Below are positions 51,573-60,087 of a stretch of 64,000 bases of DNA, one piece after another; position 1 is the stretch's first letter, and every line of letters starts with the position of its first letter. The position numbers were made by a program, and so were the translations under genes. The DNA comes from Maricaulis maris_C (lineage in GTDB: Bacteria; Pseudomonadota; Alphaproteobacteria; Caulobacterales; Maricaulaceae): the NCBI RefSeq assembly GCF_049116555.1, contig NZ_JAGDYT010000004.1:309013-373012 (forward strand), in the 5' to 3' direction. The notes under the pieces were generated by a model. The model did no database searches and had not been told where the DNA came from. It was given only the letters and a program-made list of their open reading frames with translations.

Positions 51573-54512
51573 ATGCAGGTCTTCGGTCGCATTGCCGATT
51601 TCATCGCCGACACGGCTTCCGGGAGTGCGCCGGCAACGCGCGCCCTGTGTGCCTTCGACGACTCAAACGGGGACGCCACTCAGGCGCGTGAGATCATCAC
51701 GCCCGCGGATTGGAGCCTGACGGCGTCGCAGGCGCTCGCGGACCTCCTCGACACGCCGCGCCCCTCAGCAACCCAGCCGCGAAAGAGTGCCAAGCGGTTC
51801 GGCAGCCTCCAGCCGTCAACGGCCGAGGGCGAGACACGCCAGCTGGAAACCGGACTGCCGGATGTGACAGCCCGTCTGGCCGGTTCGCTGGCCTGGTCTG
51901 CTGCCAGACAGGGGGCGTTTTGCGATGATGACCAGGCCGTGAGCTTTGCTGCCGAACTGGCAGCCAGCCTCACCGGACGCCTGGTCGTGCCGGACAGCAC
52001 TCTGATCCGCGAGGGCGGCGTCGATTGGGCCTATGGCGACCCGACCTCCAGTGAGGTCGCGCCCACGCCCGCGCTTACGATCCGGGTCAATTCACGCCAG
52101 GCACCGGGACAATTGCGCCGCGTCGCAGAGACGGCCCTGCGCGCCTCGGTCCTCGACGTTGGCGCCCGGGTCACACGCGATCGGCTTCAGGCGATCGGCG
52201 AAGCCGTCCGCCGCTGCTCCGGCGATGTCGAGGAGTGCTTTGACCCGCGGCGCAATGCCGCCCTGGCCCGCGCCATGCGCCGGGCCCTGAAAGACGGCGT
52301 GCCGGAGGAAGCCGTCGAGCGCGCGCTGGCCCTCGCGCGGCAGGGAACCGATGATGACGCGCTCTCTGCATTGATCCCGGATGCGGTCGAGACCCGCCCG
52401 GCCATGCTCCATGTTCCCCGTGCCTTCAGCCACGCCGTAACGGCCGATGAAGCCTGGACCTTCGAGCAGGATGGCGGCGCGGTCCGGGCCCGTGACTTCC
52501 GGACCGGCATTGCCCGCACCGTATGGAGCTTCGGAACGCCGAGCCTTGCCTTTCACGCCAGTCCGGAAGACACCGGACCGACCATCTATCTCAATCTTCC
52601 CGCTTTCCTGGACGGCGAGAATGGGTTCCAGGCCGACCTCTTCACCGACTGCATCCGCTATTGGGCCATTGCCCTGACATTGAGCGCGCCGAAAGGCGCC
52701 GGGTCGGCAGGGTCAATCGCCCTCACTGGTGTTGGCGCGCTGCTAATGAGCGCCGGATTGCCCTATGGCGACGCAACGGCATGCGACAGCCTCGCAGCCC
52801 TGTCCCATCTCGCCACACGGGCTCTGCGGGAGGTCGCGATGGAGACCGGCGCTGCAGCGCCCGGCCTGGCCGACACGCCACCCCTCGATACGCTGCCGGG
52901 CGCATTTGCCCTTATCGCGGAACGGCTGACCGCGACGCCTCCTCCCTTCTTGCCGAAAGCCGCCCTCGCCCGCCCGGGACCGACCCTGATCTGCCGCGCA
53001 CCGGACGATGATGTCGCCGCTCTTCTGGACGCGGACAGTGTCGGCGTCACACCGGTCCATACGGCCATTACGAGCGATGCCGAAATGGCCGGCGGACAGC
53101 GCCTGCGCGACTGCGCCCGCTCGGGGCTGCTGGCTTTGGGGTATTCCGTCACGGATATCGAGCGAGCAGAGGATCACGCGGCAGGACATGGCAGTCTGCG
53201 AGGCGCACCGGGCATTTCACTGGAAGACCTGATGGAGCGCGGCGTGCCGGTCGATGCGCTCGAGCGTCTCGAGGACTCCATCGCCGAGGGGGCTTCGGTG
53301 CGTCATGCGCTCAATCGCTGGACGCTGGGCGATCGCACCTGCCGCGATGCCCTGGGATTGACCAGCGATGTCATTGCCCGCGATGCCAACTCCCTGTGTC
53401 ATGCGATCGGATATGGCGAAGACGAGATTCGCGCCGCCGACGCCCATGCCCACGGCACAGGCGACCTGGCAGGTGCGCCGACTATCTCAGCGCCTGCGCG
53501 GCTCGTCTTCGAGGCCCCGACCGTGCAGGACCAGATGATGATGGCCGCCGCGATCGAAGCCCAGATCGAGGGCCGCTGCCGGACAGCCATCACGCTGGAG
53601 GGTGACGCCACTATCGATGATGTCGCTGACCTGATTGATCTCGGCGGCGAACTCGGACTTCGAGACCTTGCCATCCGACGCGCGGCGTCGGGCCTGTTTG
53701 ATCTCCTGCCCGCCATTGATTTCGACAAGGGCGACTACGCTGCCGACGCACCACCGGCCGAACGGATTGTCGAACGCACGGTCGAGCGTGTGATCGAGAA
53801 ACCGGCGGCGCGTCGCAAACTCCCCGACCGGCGCAAGGGCTATATCCAGAAGGCGACGGTTGGCGGTCACAAAGTCTACCTCCACACCGGGGAATTCGAC
53901 GATGGCGAGCTCGGCGAGATCTTCATCGACATGCACAAGGAAGGCGCCGCCTTTCGGTCCCTGATGAATAATTTCGCGATCGCGATCTCGATCGGCCTGC
54001 AATATGGCGTGCCACTCGAGGAATTCGTCGACGCCTTCGTCTACACCCGGTTTGAGCCGGCCGGCGCAGTCGAGGGCAATGACTCGATCCAGCACGCCAC
54101 ATCGATCCTCGACTATCTGTTCCGGGAATTGGGCGTGTCCTATCTCGGTCGCGATGACCTGGCCGAGATCTCGCCCGACAAGGTCGATGCCGGCGATCTG
54201 GGACATGGCGTCGAGCAGGAAAAACTGGGGCAGGAAGACGCTGCCAAATTCATTTCGCGTGGCTTCTCCCGTGGCCAGGTGCCCGACAATATCCTGATGT
54301 TCGCCAACGCTCCGAAAAAGGTCGCCACCGCGGACGGTACGGGCGACCAATCCGGCCATTACGAGATCGAGGACCAGCGTCAGAGCCGTCCGGTCTCACG
54401 CGACATCTCGGTGTATAATGGGGCCCCCTGCCCGGAATGCGGCCATTTCACAGTGGTCGAGGACGAGGATACGCGCCAGAAGTGCGATGCCTGCGGCTGG
54501 TCCGGCGGCTGA
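51573..54512 (+). CDS. NrdJ-like protein with apparently eroded catalytic core and TSCPD domain
   Basis: 979-residue protein that by its layout descends from class II (adenosylcobalamin-dependent) ribonucleotide reductase. Parts I can align by eye with alphaproteobacterial NrdJ: an N-terminal block (EIITPADWSLTASQALADLL, VDWAYGD), a mid block (GVGALLMSAGLPYGDATACD), the late block (GYSVTDIERAEDHAAGHGSL, LNRWTLGDRTCRDALGL), a TSCPD domain (about 820-935; HKVYLHTGEFDDGELGEIFI) and a C-terminal Cys4 site (C953, C956, C971, C974). Missing are the NPC-type active-site cysteine box and the following G-x-C-N-L block, and the MDCDTTG-like motif reads LDADSVG. The family is normally about 1200 residues. 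It is therefore probably not a working reductase; a regulatory or scaffold role is inference. Confidence 0.75.
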   Translation: MQVFGRIADFIADTASGSAPATRALCAFDDSNGDATQAREIITPADWSLTASQALADLLDTPRPSATQPRKSAKRFGSLQPSTAEGETRQLETGLPDVTARLAGSLAWSAARQGAFCDDDQAVSFAAELAASLTGRLVVPDSTLIREGGVDWAYGDPTSSEVAPTPALTIRVNSRQAPGQLRRVAETALRASVLDVGARVTRDRLQAIGEAVRRCSGDVEECFDPRRNAALARAMRRALKDGVPEEAVERALALARQGTDDDALSALIPDAVETRPAMLHVPRAFSHAVTADEAWTFEQDGGAVRARDFRTGIARTVWSFGTPSLAFHASPEDTGPTIYLNLPAFLDGENGFQADLFTDCIRYWAIALTLSAPKGAGSAGSIALTGVGALLMSAGLPYGDATACDSLAALSHLATRALREVAMETGAAAPGLADTPPLDTLPGAFALIAERLTATPPPFLPKAALARPGPTLICRAPDDDVAALLDADSVGVTPVHTAITSDAEMAGGQRLRDCARSGLLALGYSVTDIERAEDHAAGHGSLRGAPGISLEDLMERGVPVDALERLEDSIAEGASVRHALNRWTLGDRTCRDALGLTSDVIARDANSLCHAIGYGEDEIRAADAHAHGTGDLAGAPTISAPARLVFEAPTVQDQMMMAAAIEAQIEGRCRTAITLEGDATIDDVADLIDLGGELGLRDLAIRRAASGLFDLLPAIDFDKGDYAADAPPAERIVERTVERVIEKPAARRKLPDRRKGYIQKATVGGHKVYLHTGEFDDGELGEIFIDMHKEGAAFRSLMNNFAIAISIGLQYGVPLEEFVDAFVYTRFEPAGAVEGNDSIQHATSILDYLFRELGVSYLGRDDLAEISPDKVDAGDLGHGVEQEKLGQEDAAKFISRGFSRGQVPDNILMFANAPKKVATADGTGDQSGHYEIEDQRQSRPVSRDISVYNGAPCPECGHFTVVEDEDTRQKCDACGWSGG

Positions 54513-54586
54513 CCGGCCTGATGCGCGCGACCAAGACGGCACGAGGCTTGCGTCGCAAGGCTCCGAGACTGTACGGGAGCGCCAAA

Positions 54587-55075
54587 ATGACACGCATCAT
54601 TGCCCTTCTGGCGATGCTGGCCCTGATGCCGGGGGCCGCCGTCGCGCAGGATGCCGGACAGATTGCCCGTGTTCAGGCCGGACAGTCCTGCCCGGGATGC
54701 AATCTGTTCCAGGCCGAGCTGGCTTATCTTGATCTGCCCGGCATCGACGTGTCCGGGGCCCGTCTCCGCCAAGCCAATCTGGCTCTCGTCACGATGAATC
54801 ACGCCCGGTTCGACGGCACCAATCTGTCGATCGCCAATCTCTTCGGCGGCCGTTTTACAGGCGCCAGCTTCCGCAATGCGGACCTGACCCGCGCCAATCT
54901 GGTCGGCGCCTATTTCGGCAGCGCCGACTTCTCCGGCGCGACCCTGGACGGCGCGACCCTGTCCGGTGCGGAAATGGGCAGTGCACGAGGCCTGACACAG
55001 GCTCAGCTTTCAAGCGCCTGCGGCGATGCCTCGACCCGATTGCCGGTCGGCCTCACCGTCCCGACTTGCGGCTGA
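54587..55075 (+). CDS. Exported pentapeptide-repeat protein, short paralogue
   Basis: 162-residue protein with a signal peptide (MTRIIALLAMLALMPGAAVA) and about 14 pentapeptide repeats of the A(D/N)LxX type (LRQANLALVTMNHARFDGTN, ADLTRANLVGAYFGSADFSG). The mature N-terminus has a CPGC pair (SCPGCNLF) and the C-terminus has two cysteines (SACGD ... PTCG), so an envelope disulfide cap is possible. Pentapeptide repeats form a right-handed quadrilateral beta-helix; the function is unknown. I start at 54587; the open frame upstream lies in the NrdJ-like gene and is not supported. It shares ends with the larger paralogue downstream. Confidence 0.85.
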   Translation: MTRIIALLAMLALMPGAAVAQDAGQIARVQAGQSCPGCNLFQAELAYLDLPGIDVSGARLRQANLALVTMNHARFDGTNLSIANLFGGRFTGASFRNADLTRANLVGAYFGSADFSGATLDGATLSGAEMGSARGLTQAQLSSACGDASTRLPVGLTVPTCG

Positions 55076-55183
55076 ATCCCTCATCTGGCCGCTGGCCATC
55101 CCGCGCGGTCACTCATAGGATATACTTACGGATTACCGTGAATTAAGTCGATTTGCCGGGGTGTCTGGCCTATCGGTGAGGCT

Positions 55184-56554
55184 ATGCGGAACAGATTGAA
55201 GACATTCGCCTCTGCCACCGCGCTCCTCGTTGCCGCGGTTTCGCCCGCCTTCGCGGGGGGCGATGATCACCCGCGCCGGGGCCTAGCCATCGGCGGCGAG
55301 TGCAGTGAGTGCGACTTTTCCAACAAGAACATGGCCAACGCCGTTTTCATCGGCGCGAATTTCGAAGGCACATCCTTCGTCGAATCCGAACTGCCTTCCG
55401 TTACGATGATCGAGAGTCGGTTCAATGACACCGACTTCAGCGACACGATCATGGTCAATGCACGCCTGACCGGAGTGACCTTTTCGCGCGCCGATATGAG
55501 CGAAGCGACTCTGACCAATTCGGTCATCGAGCGCGTGAATTTCTCCTCAGCCGATCTCGGCGGAACAGATTTCACCGGCTCCCAAATGGTGTTTGTGACC
55601 TTCATCGGCTCATCGCTGAACGACACCCTGTTTGCCGATAGCCGCCTGCGTCAGGTGAATTTCCTGCGCGCCGACCTGCGCGACACGAATTTCCGTGGCG
55701 CGGAATTGCGGCGTGCCAATTTTACCGAGGTCAGCGGCGGGGACGTGAACTTCCAGGATGCTGACCTCACCGGCGCCAATTTCGAGCATGCCGAACTGCA
55801 TGAAGTCGACTTTACCGGCGCCATCCTGGCCGGTGCGAACTTCTCTGGCGCGGAAATCAGTGGTGTTGCCGGTCTGAGCAAGGAAAGCCTCGCCGGCGCC
55901 TGCGGCGACGAAGCCACAATTCTGGGTGAGACTGTCTCCCTGCCGGCCTGTGACAGCCTGCCCCATCAGAGCCTGGAAAGCGCGCGCTTTGATTACGCCC
56001 TGCGCTTTTCGGCGCCGGAGCGCTCCGGTCGCATCGTCGAATTGCACGCGCTCGAGAATGCGCGGATCGAAATCCTGTCGGAAATCGGCGCGGCCTTGCA
56101 GGTTCACGCCACCGAGCTCGACCAGGACGCCATCCGCGAAGCCACCAATGAGGCGATGCGCGAGATCGCCCGGGCTGAACGCGAATTACGTCGCATCGAA
56201 CGTGAACGGGCGAGCCAGCGTCAGGCGATCAGCGAAGAGCGCCGCCGGATTCTGGAAGATGCCCGTCTGGAGGCCCTGGATGCCAACCGCGTCGCCCGCG
56301 ACGCACTGCGCGACCAGACCCGCACCCTTGTGCGGACGTCGAGCCGCGCGACGGCTCGCATCGAGACCGAGGATGGTGTGGTCATTCTCGAACTGCCGAA
56401 TACGGATTCCAATGGCGTCTGGGTGTTTGACGAGCAGGATAATAGCGTGCGCCGCATCGGACCCATGCCGCGCGAGGACGTCCCGCCTGCCCCGCCAACG
56501 CCCCCCGCCCTCCCGGATGGCGTCACCGAACCGGACGGGCACGACCCGCACTGA
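55184..56554 (+). CDS. Exported pentapeptide-repeat protein with coiled-coil and Pro-rich tail
   Basis: 456-residue protein. Signal peptide (about 1-24, ending SPAFA), then CSEC near the mature N-terminus, about 33 pentapeptide repeats (MANAVFIGANFEGTSFVESE through EVDFTGAILAGANFSGAEIS), a cap with ACGDEATI and PACDS, a long charged coiled coil (about 290-385, rich in E/R/A: IARAERELRRIERERAS), and a beta segment (DGVVILELPNTDSNGVWVF) before a Pro-rich tail. The N-terminal half is a paralogue of the gene just upstream. The coiled coil suggests multimer formation or partner binding. No known function; it is followed by a bidirectional terminator. Confidence 0.85.
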   Translation: MRNRLKTFASATALLVAAVSPAFAGGDDHPRRGLAIGGECSECDFSNKNMANAVFIGANFEGTSFVESELPSVTMIESRFNDTDFSDTIMVNARLTGVTFSRADMSEATLTNSVIERVNFSSADLGGTDFTGSQMVFVTFIGSSLNDTLFADSRLRQVNFLRADLRDTNFRGAELRRANFTEVSGGDVNFQDADLTGANFEHAELHEVDFTGAILAGANFSGAEISGVAGLSKESLAGACGDEATILGETVSLPACDSLPHQSLESARFDYALRFSAPERSGRIVELHALENARIEILSEIGAALQVHATELDQDAIREATNEAMREIARAERELRRIERERASQRQAISEERRRILEDARLEALDANRVARDALRDQTRTLVRTSSRATARIETEDGVVILELPNTDSNGVWVFDEQDNSVRRIGPMPREDVPPAPPTPPALPDGVTEPDGHDPH

Positions 56555-56584
56555 CCCCGTCTCACGCGCATCAATCCACGCCAT

Positions 56585-56618
56585 AAAAAAAGGCCGGTCC
56601 AGAGGGACCGGCCTTTTT
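56585..56618. terminator. Bidirectional terminator between pentapeptide gene and aspS
   Basis: Perfect nine-bp stem GGCCGGTCC / GGACCGGCC with loop AGAG, flanked by seven A on one side and five T on the other, so it can serve the plus-strand gene and, on the minus strand, aspS. Confidence 0.93.
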
Positions 56619-56640
56619 GCGTTTTGCCATGTCGGGCGGA

Positions 56641-58458
56641 TCAGCCCTTCTTCGCGTCCGGCACCACAGTGCGGATGTGCAGCTCGCGCAATTGCTTCAT
56701 TTCGACCTCGGCCGGCGCATTCATCATCAGATCGCGGGCCTGCTGGTCTTTCGGGAACATCACGACTTCGCGCAGATTTTCGACTCCGGCGAGCAGCATG
56801 ACGATGCGGTCCACGCCCGGCGCGATACCGGCGTGCGGCGGAGCGCCATAGCGGAAGGCATTGAGCATGCCGCCGAATTCTTCCTCAACCGTCTCCGCAT
56901 CATACCCGGCAAAGGCAAAGGCCTTGAGCATCACATCCGGACGGTGGTTCCGCACCGCACCGGAAGACAGCTCCACGCCATTGCAGACAATGTCATACTG
57001 ATAGGCCTTCAGGCCCAGCAGCGCGTCGGCGTCCGTATCAGCATCCAGCTGGAGGAAATCATCCGGGTCGATTTGCGGCATCGAGAAAGGATTGTGCGAG
57101 AAGTCGACCTTCTTGTTGTCCTCATCCCACTCATACATCGGGAAATCGACGATCCAGCAGAACCGGAACGTGTCCTTCTCGCAGAGGTCGAGATCGGTCC
57201 CGATGACATCACGGGCCCGACCGGCAAAGCTGGCAAACTCCTTGGGATCGCCGGCCGCGAAGAAGACGGCATCACCGATCTCGAGGCCCAGCGACTGGCG
57301 CAGGGCTTCGGTCCGCTCCTCGCCAATATTCTTGGCGATCGGCCCGGCGGCTTCCATCGCGCCCTCTTTGTCGCGCCAGAAGATATAACCCATGCCGGGC
57401 TGGCCTTCCTTTTGCGCCCAGGAATTCATCCGGTCGCAGAATTTGCGGCTGCCGCCCGTCTTCGCCGGAATCGCCCAGACCTGAACCTTGGGGTTCTTCT
57501 CCAGCATGCCGGCAAAGACCTTGAAGCCGGAACCACGGAAGGTGTCCGATGCATCCGACATCTTGATCGGGTTGCGCAGGTCCGGCTTGTCCGATCCGTA
57601 CCAGCGCATGGCGTCGTGATAAGCGATCTGCTCGAAGGGCTCGTTCGGGACGTGGCGACCATCGGCGAACTCGTCAAACAGGCCTTTCATCACCGGCTCG
57701 ATGACGTCGAAAACGTCCTGCTGCGTGGCGAAGCTCATTTCCATGTCGAGCTGGTAGAACTCGCCCGGTGCGCGGTCTGCGCGGGCGTCTTCGTCGCGGA
57801 AACACGGTGCGATCTGGAAATAGCGGTCAAAACCGGAGACCATGATCAGCTGCTTGAACTGCTGCGGCGCCTGGGGCAGAGCATAGAACTTGCCAGGGTG
57901 GACACGGCTCGGGACCAGGAAGTCACGCGCGCCTTCCGGTGAGGACGCGGTCAGGATCGGCGTCTGATACTCAACGAAATTATCGTCGACCATGCGGCGC
58001 CGAATGCTGTCGATGATTTTCGACCGCAGGACGATGCGCTTGTGCAGGCTTTCCCGGCGCAGATCGATATAACGGTGTTTGAGACGAACTTCCTCGGACC
58101 AGTCAGGCTCACCGAAGACCGGCAACGGCAATTCTTCCGCTTCCGATTGAATCGACAGCTCAGCAAGGCGAAGCTCGACTTCACCGGTCGGCAGATTGCC
58201 ATTCACCGTCTCGTCCGAGCGAGCAATGACCGCACCGGTCACCGTGATCACGCTCTCGACGCGCAGACGCTCAAGAGTCGCAAAATGTGGATTTTCCGGC
58301 TCGAGCACGACCTGGGTCAGACCATAATGGTCCCGCAGGTCGATGAAGAGCAGACCGCCATGATCGCGCTTGCGGTGAATCCAGCCGGAAATCCGGGCCG
58401 TCTGGCCGACATGGTCCTTGCGCAGTTCGGCGCAGGTATGGGAGCGGTATGCATGCAT
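56641..58458 (-). CDS. aspS: Aspartyl-tRNA synthetase (bacterial type)
   Basis: 605-residue class II synthetase. Anticodon-binding OB domain opens MHAYRSHTCAELRKDHVGQT and ISGWIHRKRDHGGLLFIDLR; class II motif 2 is in FDRYFQIAPCFRDEDARADR; the bacterial GAD insertion domain is present (about 300-420); motif 3 is near APPHAGIAPGVDRIVMLLAG. The size is normal for a bacterial enzyme. Whether it is discriminating or non-discriminating cannot be told here. Upstream lie a C-rich low-complexity tract and an assembly gap. Confidence 0.97.
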   Translation of the reverse strand: MHAYRSHTCAELRKDHVGQTARISGWIHRKRDHGGLLFIDLRDHYGLTQVVLEPENPHFATLERLRVESVITVTGAVIARSDETVNGNLPTGEVELRLAELSIQSEAEELPLPVFGEPDWSEEVRLKHRYIDLRRESLHKRIVLRSKIIDSIRRRMVDDNFVEYQTPILTASSPEGARDFLVPSRVHPGKFYALPQAPQQFKQLIMVSGFDRYFQIAPCFRDEDARADRAPGEFYQLDMEMSFATQQDVFDVIEPVMKGLFDEFADGRHVPNEPFEQIAYHDAMRWYGSDKPDLRNPIKMSDASDTFRGSGFKVFAGMLEKNPKVQVWAIPAKTGGSRKFCDRMNSWAQKEGQPGMGYIFWRDKEGAMEAAGPIAKNIGEERTEALRQSLGLEIGDAVFFAAGDPKEFASFAGRARDVIGTDLDLCEKDTFRFCWIVDFPMYEWDEDNKKVDFSHNPFSMPQIDPDDFLQLDADTDADALLGLKAYQYDIVCNGVELSSGAVRNHRPDVMLKAFAFAGYDAETVEEEFGGMLNAFRYGAPPHAGIAPGVDRIVMLLAGVENLREVVMFPKDQQARDLMMNAPAEVEMKQLRELHIRTVVPDAKKG

Positions 58459-58600
58459 GGAAAAGCGTCCGGTAAAACGGGGTTAGACAGGTTGCCGCGA
58501 TGTGCCGGTTTGCGGGGTGAAATGTCAAGCTGGCCGGGTTCTGAGGCGCAGTTGCCTGGCCAGAAAGTGTGATCCCGCCGCCTCTGCCCGACCCGGCCGC

Positions 58601-58669
58601 CCCGGCCCCTGCCCTGTCCCCGCCCCTGGCCCTGGCCCCGCCCCTGGCCTTGGCCCTGGCCCTGGCCCT
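58601..58669. repeat. C-rich short repeat (G-rich on the aspS coding strand)
   Basis: Degenerate CCTGGC-type repeats with eleven C runs of three or more in 69 bases; read on the minus strand these are G3-G4 runs with 2-6 base loops, a G-quadruplex-type pattern. The repeat runs into the N gap, so its true length is unknown. Confidence 0.8.
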
Positions 58670-58698
58670 NNNNNNNNNNNNNNNNNNNNNNNNNNNNN
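58670..58698. other. Assembly gap (29 N)
   Basis: A run of 29 N directly after the C-rich repeat; probably a failed repeat or high-GC stretch, not real biology. Sequence here is unknown. Confidence 0.98.
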
Positions 58699-58782
58699 CT
58701 CCAGTGAGGAGCAGCGCTTTGAAACCCGCTGTGGCTGACGCCAGAGCGGATCACCCCCCCTCGGGCGCCGTAAATGCGCGTC

Positions 58783-58808
58783 AAAAAAGGGGGCGCCGAA
58801 GCGCCCCC
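58783..58808 (-). terminator. Intrinsic terminator of the flagellin gene
   Basis: Minus-strand stem GGGGGCGC / GCGCCCCC with a TTCG tetraloop, followed by six T (58788-58783). It starts 57 bases after the flagellin stop. Confidence 0.93.
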
Positions 58809-58865
58809 AGTTGCACGCCCTTGCGGGCCGCGCCACCAGAAAGAATGTATTCGTCCAACCGCTGA

Positions 58866-59690
58866 CTAGCGGAAATACCCCAGGATGGTTGCGGGTGAGG
58901 AATTGGCGATGGAGAGCGCCTGTACACCCAGCTGCTGCTTTACCTGAAGTGATTGAAGCCGGGCGCTCTCCTTGGCCAGATCCGCATCGACGAGATTGCC
59001 GATCCCCTTCTCCAACGCATCAGACAGCTTGCCCACGAAGGCCTTGTGAATGCCCAGCGACTTCGACCCGGTCCCCAGCCGCGCCAGGGAGGCATTGAGA
59101 TTGTCCAGCGACGACTCGATCGTCGCGACGAGCGTGCTGGCATCACCCGCCGAGGCAAAGGATGATGTCGCCGCCACGGTCACCACTGCGCCGCCCAGCG
59201 ACAAGTCCTCCGCCGCGATGGTGAGGGTCGAGGTCCCCGACGCATTGGCGAGGGCTGAAATCTGGGACAGCGAGCCATTGACCAGATTGGTGCCATTGAA
59301 CTCAGCCGTCTCGACAATCTTGCCGATCTGGTCCCGCAAGGCCTTGAAATCTTCGTTGAGAGCATCCCGCGACGCCTGGTCGAGCGAGGTGTCGGACGCG
59401 CCGAGCGCCTTTTCCTTCATCTCGACGAGAATGTCGGAGATCGCCTCGCCACCGGCCAGGGCGACATCAACCGTCGACGCTGACAGGTCGAGCGACTGGG
59501 CCACCGCACTATAACTGCGCACATCGGCCCGCATGGATTGGGCAATCGCGTAAACGCCGCCATTATCCTTCGCCGAGCCAACGGCCAGGCCGGTATTGAT
59601 CCGGGCCTGGACAGTTTCCAGGTCCCGATTGGTCTGTCTGAGACTCTGCAGGGCGACCATGGCCCCTGCATTCGTGTTAATCGTCGCCAT
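58866..59690 (-). CDS. Flagellin
   Basis: 274-residue structural protein of the flagellar filament. The N-terminal D0/D1 helices (MATINTNAGAMVALQSLRQT, NRDLETVQARINTGLAVGSA) and C-terminal D0 (LQSLQVKQQLGVQALSIANS ending ATILGYFR) are intact; the central variable part is short, as in Caulobacter and Maricaulis flagellins, with no D2/D3 expansion. I start at the ATG at 59690, which gives the conserved MATINTN opening; a frame extending to 59762 is not flagellin-like. A GGGGAG lies near the start. It ends at an intrinsic terminator. I could not identify a sigma-54 or sigma-28 promoter upstream. Confidence 0.95.
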   Translation of the reverse strand: MATINTNAGAMVALQSLRQTNRDLETVQARINTGLAVGSAKDNGGVYAIAQSMRADVRSYSAVAQSLDLSASTVDVALAGGEAISDILVEMKEKALGASDTSLDQASRDALNEDFKALRDQIGKIVETAEFNGTNLVNGSLSQISALANASGTSTLTIAAEDLSLGGAVVTVAATSSFASAGDASTLVATIESSLDNLNASLARLGTGSKSLGIHKAFVGKLSDALEKGIGNLVDADLAKESARLQSLQVKQQLGVQALSIANSSPATILGYFR

Positions 59691-59867
59691 TTCTTGGCTC
59701 CCCACGCTTTCTGCATTCCACCACCGGTCCGGCCCGGCCAACCTGTTTTCGGTTGATCTCAAATGCCGTTCGGTACGATGACGCTACCCGGTAATATTAA
59801 ATTATTCGCTAATCGGCCGGCCGGATTACCGTGTGTGGCAAGGGAATATTGAAATTCAAGGCACGCT

Positions 59868-59881
59868 TTCAACGCGTTGAA
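59868..59881. promoter_or_regulatory. 14-bp perfect palindrome
   Basis: TTCAACGCGTTGAA, fully self-complementary, 178 bases upstream of the flagellin start and 207 upstream of the TetR start. It could be a regulator site or chance; nothing else identifies it. Confidence 0.35.
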
Positions 59882-59997
59882 GCCGAGTCCGGGGTCGCGA
59901 ATTCACGCCCCTTTCGAGCCGGGGAAAGCCCGGCAACCCGCAAATGGTCGCGCTTTTGAGCCGCTCCCCCAGGCGGTGATCCAAAAAAAATGCGGCA

Positions 59998-60019
59998 TGT
60001 AAATGACTATTCACTTGCA
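59998..60019. promoter_or_regulatory. TetR-type operator, distal copy
   Basis: 22-base element starting TGTAAATGACTATTCACTTG; it differs from the proximal copy at 60047 in only three positions, and its outer ends (GGCATG ... CATGCC, 59994-60023) are also symmetrical. The 49-base offset between copies is nearly five helical turns, so both lie on the same DNA face. Confidence 0.65.
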
Positions 60020-60046
60020 TGCCCGCGAGAGCCCCGCTAAACAGCT

Positions 60047-60068
60047 TGTAAATGATCATTCACTTACA
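60047..60068. promoter_or_regulatory. TetR-type operator, proximal copy
   Basis: 22-base element starting TGTAAATGATCATTCACTTA around the perfect centre AATGATCATT; GTAAATGATCATTCAC is palindromic but for one pair of positions. It ends 19 bases before the TetR start codon, a position suited to autorepression. Confidence 0.7.
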
Positions 60069-60087
60069 GCCCTGAGGGGGATGGGAC

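Larger units (their letters stand above)
58459..58865. other. Region between flagellin and aspS with C-rich tract and assembly gap
   Basis: 407 bases with no gene. It holds the C-rich low-complexity tract (58601-58669), a run of 29 N (58670-58698) and the flagellin terminator (58783-58808). I saw no promoter for aspS that I would call. Confidence 0.5.
59691..60087. other. Divergent intergenic region flagellin / TetR
   Basis: 397 bases with no gene. It holds the flagellin leader, an AT-rich stretch (59791-59809), a perfect 14-bp palindrome TTCAACGCGTTGAA (59868-59881), a small hairpin CCGGG-GAAAG-CCCGG near 59920, and two TetR-type operators (59998-60019 and 60047-60068). Confidence 0.55.

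Noticed and set aside
56617..57942. A 441-codon open frame antisense to aspS
   Set aside because: Shadow of aspS; class II synthetase motifs lie on the minus strand.
58670..58698. A coding link across the N gap (open frames through N with Gly/Gln/Arg repeats)
   Set aside because: The frames exist only because N has no stops and the repeat is low-complexity; there is no start, RBS or family match.
59691..59850. Sigma-54 promoter for the flagellin gene
   Set aside because: No TGGCAC-N5-TTGC-type pair in the correct orientation; the nearest match points the other way.
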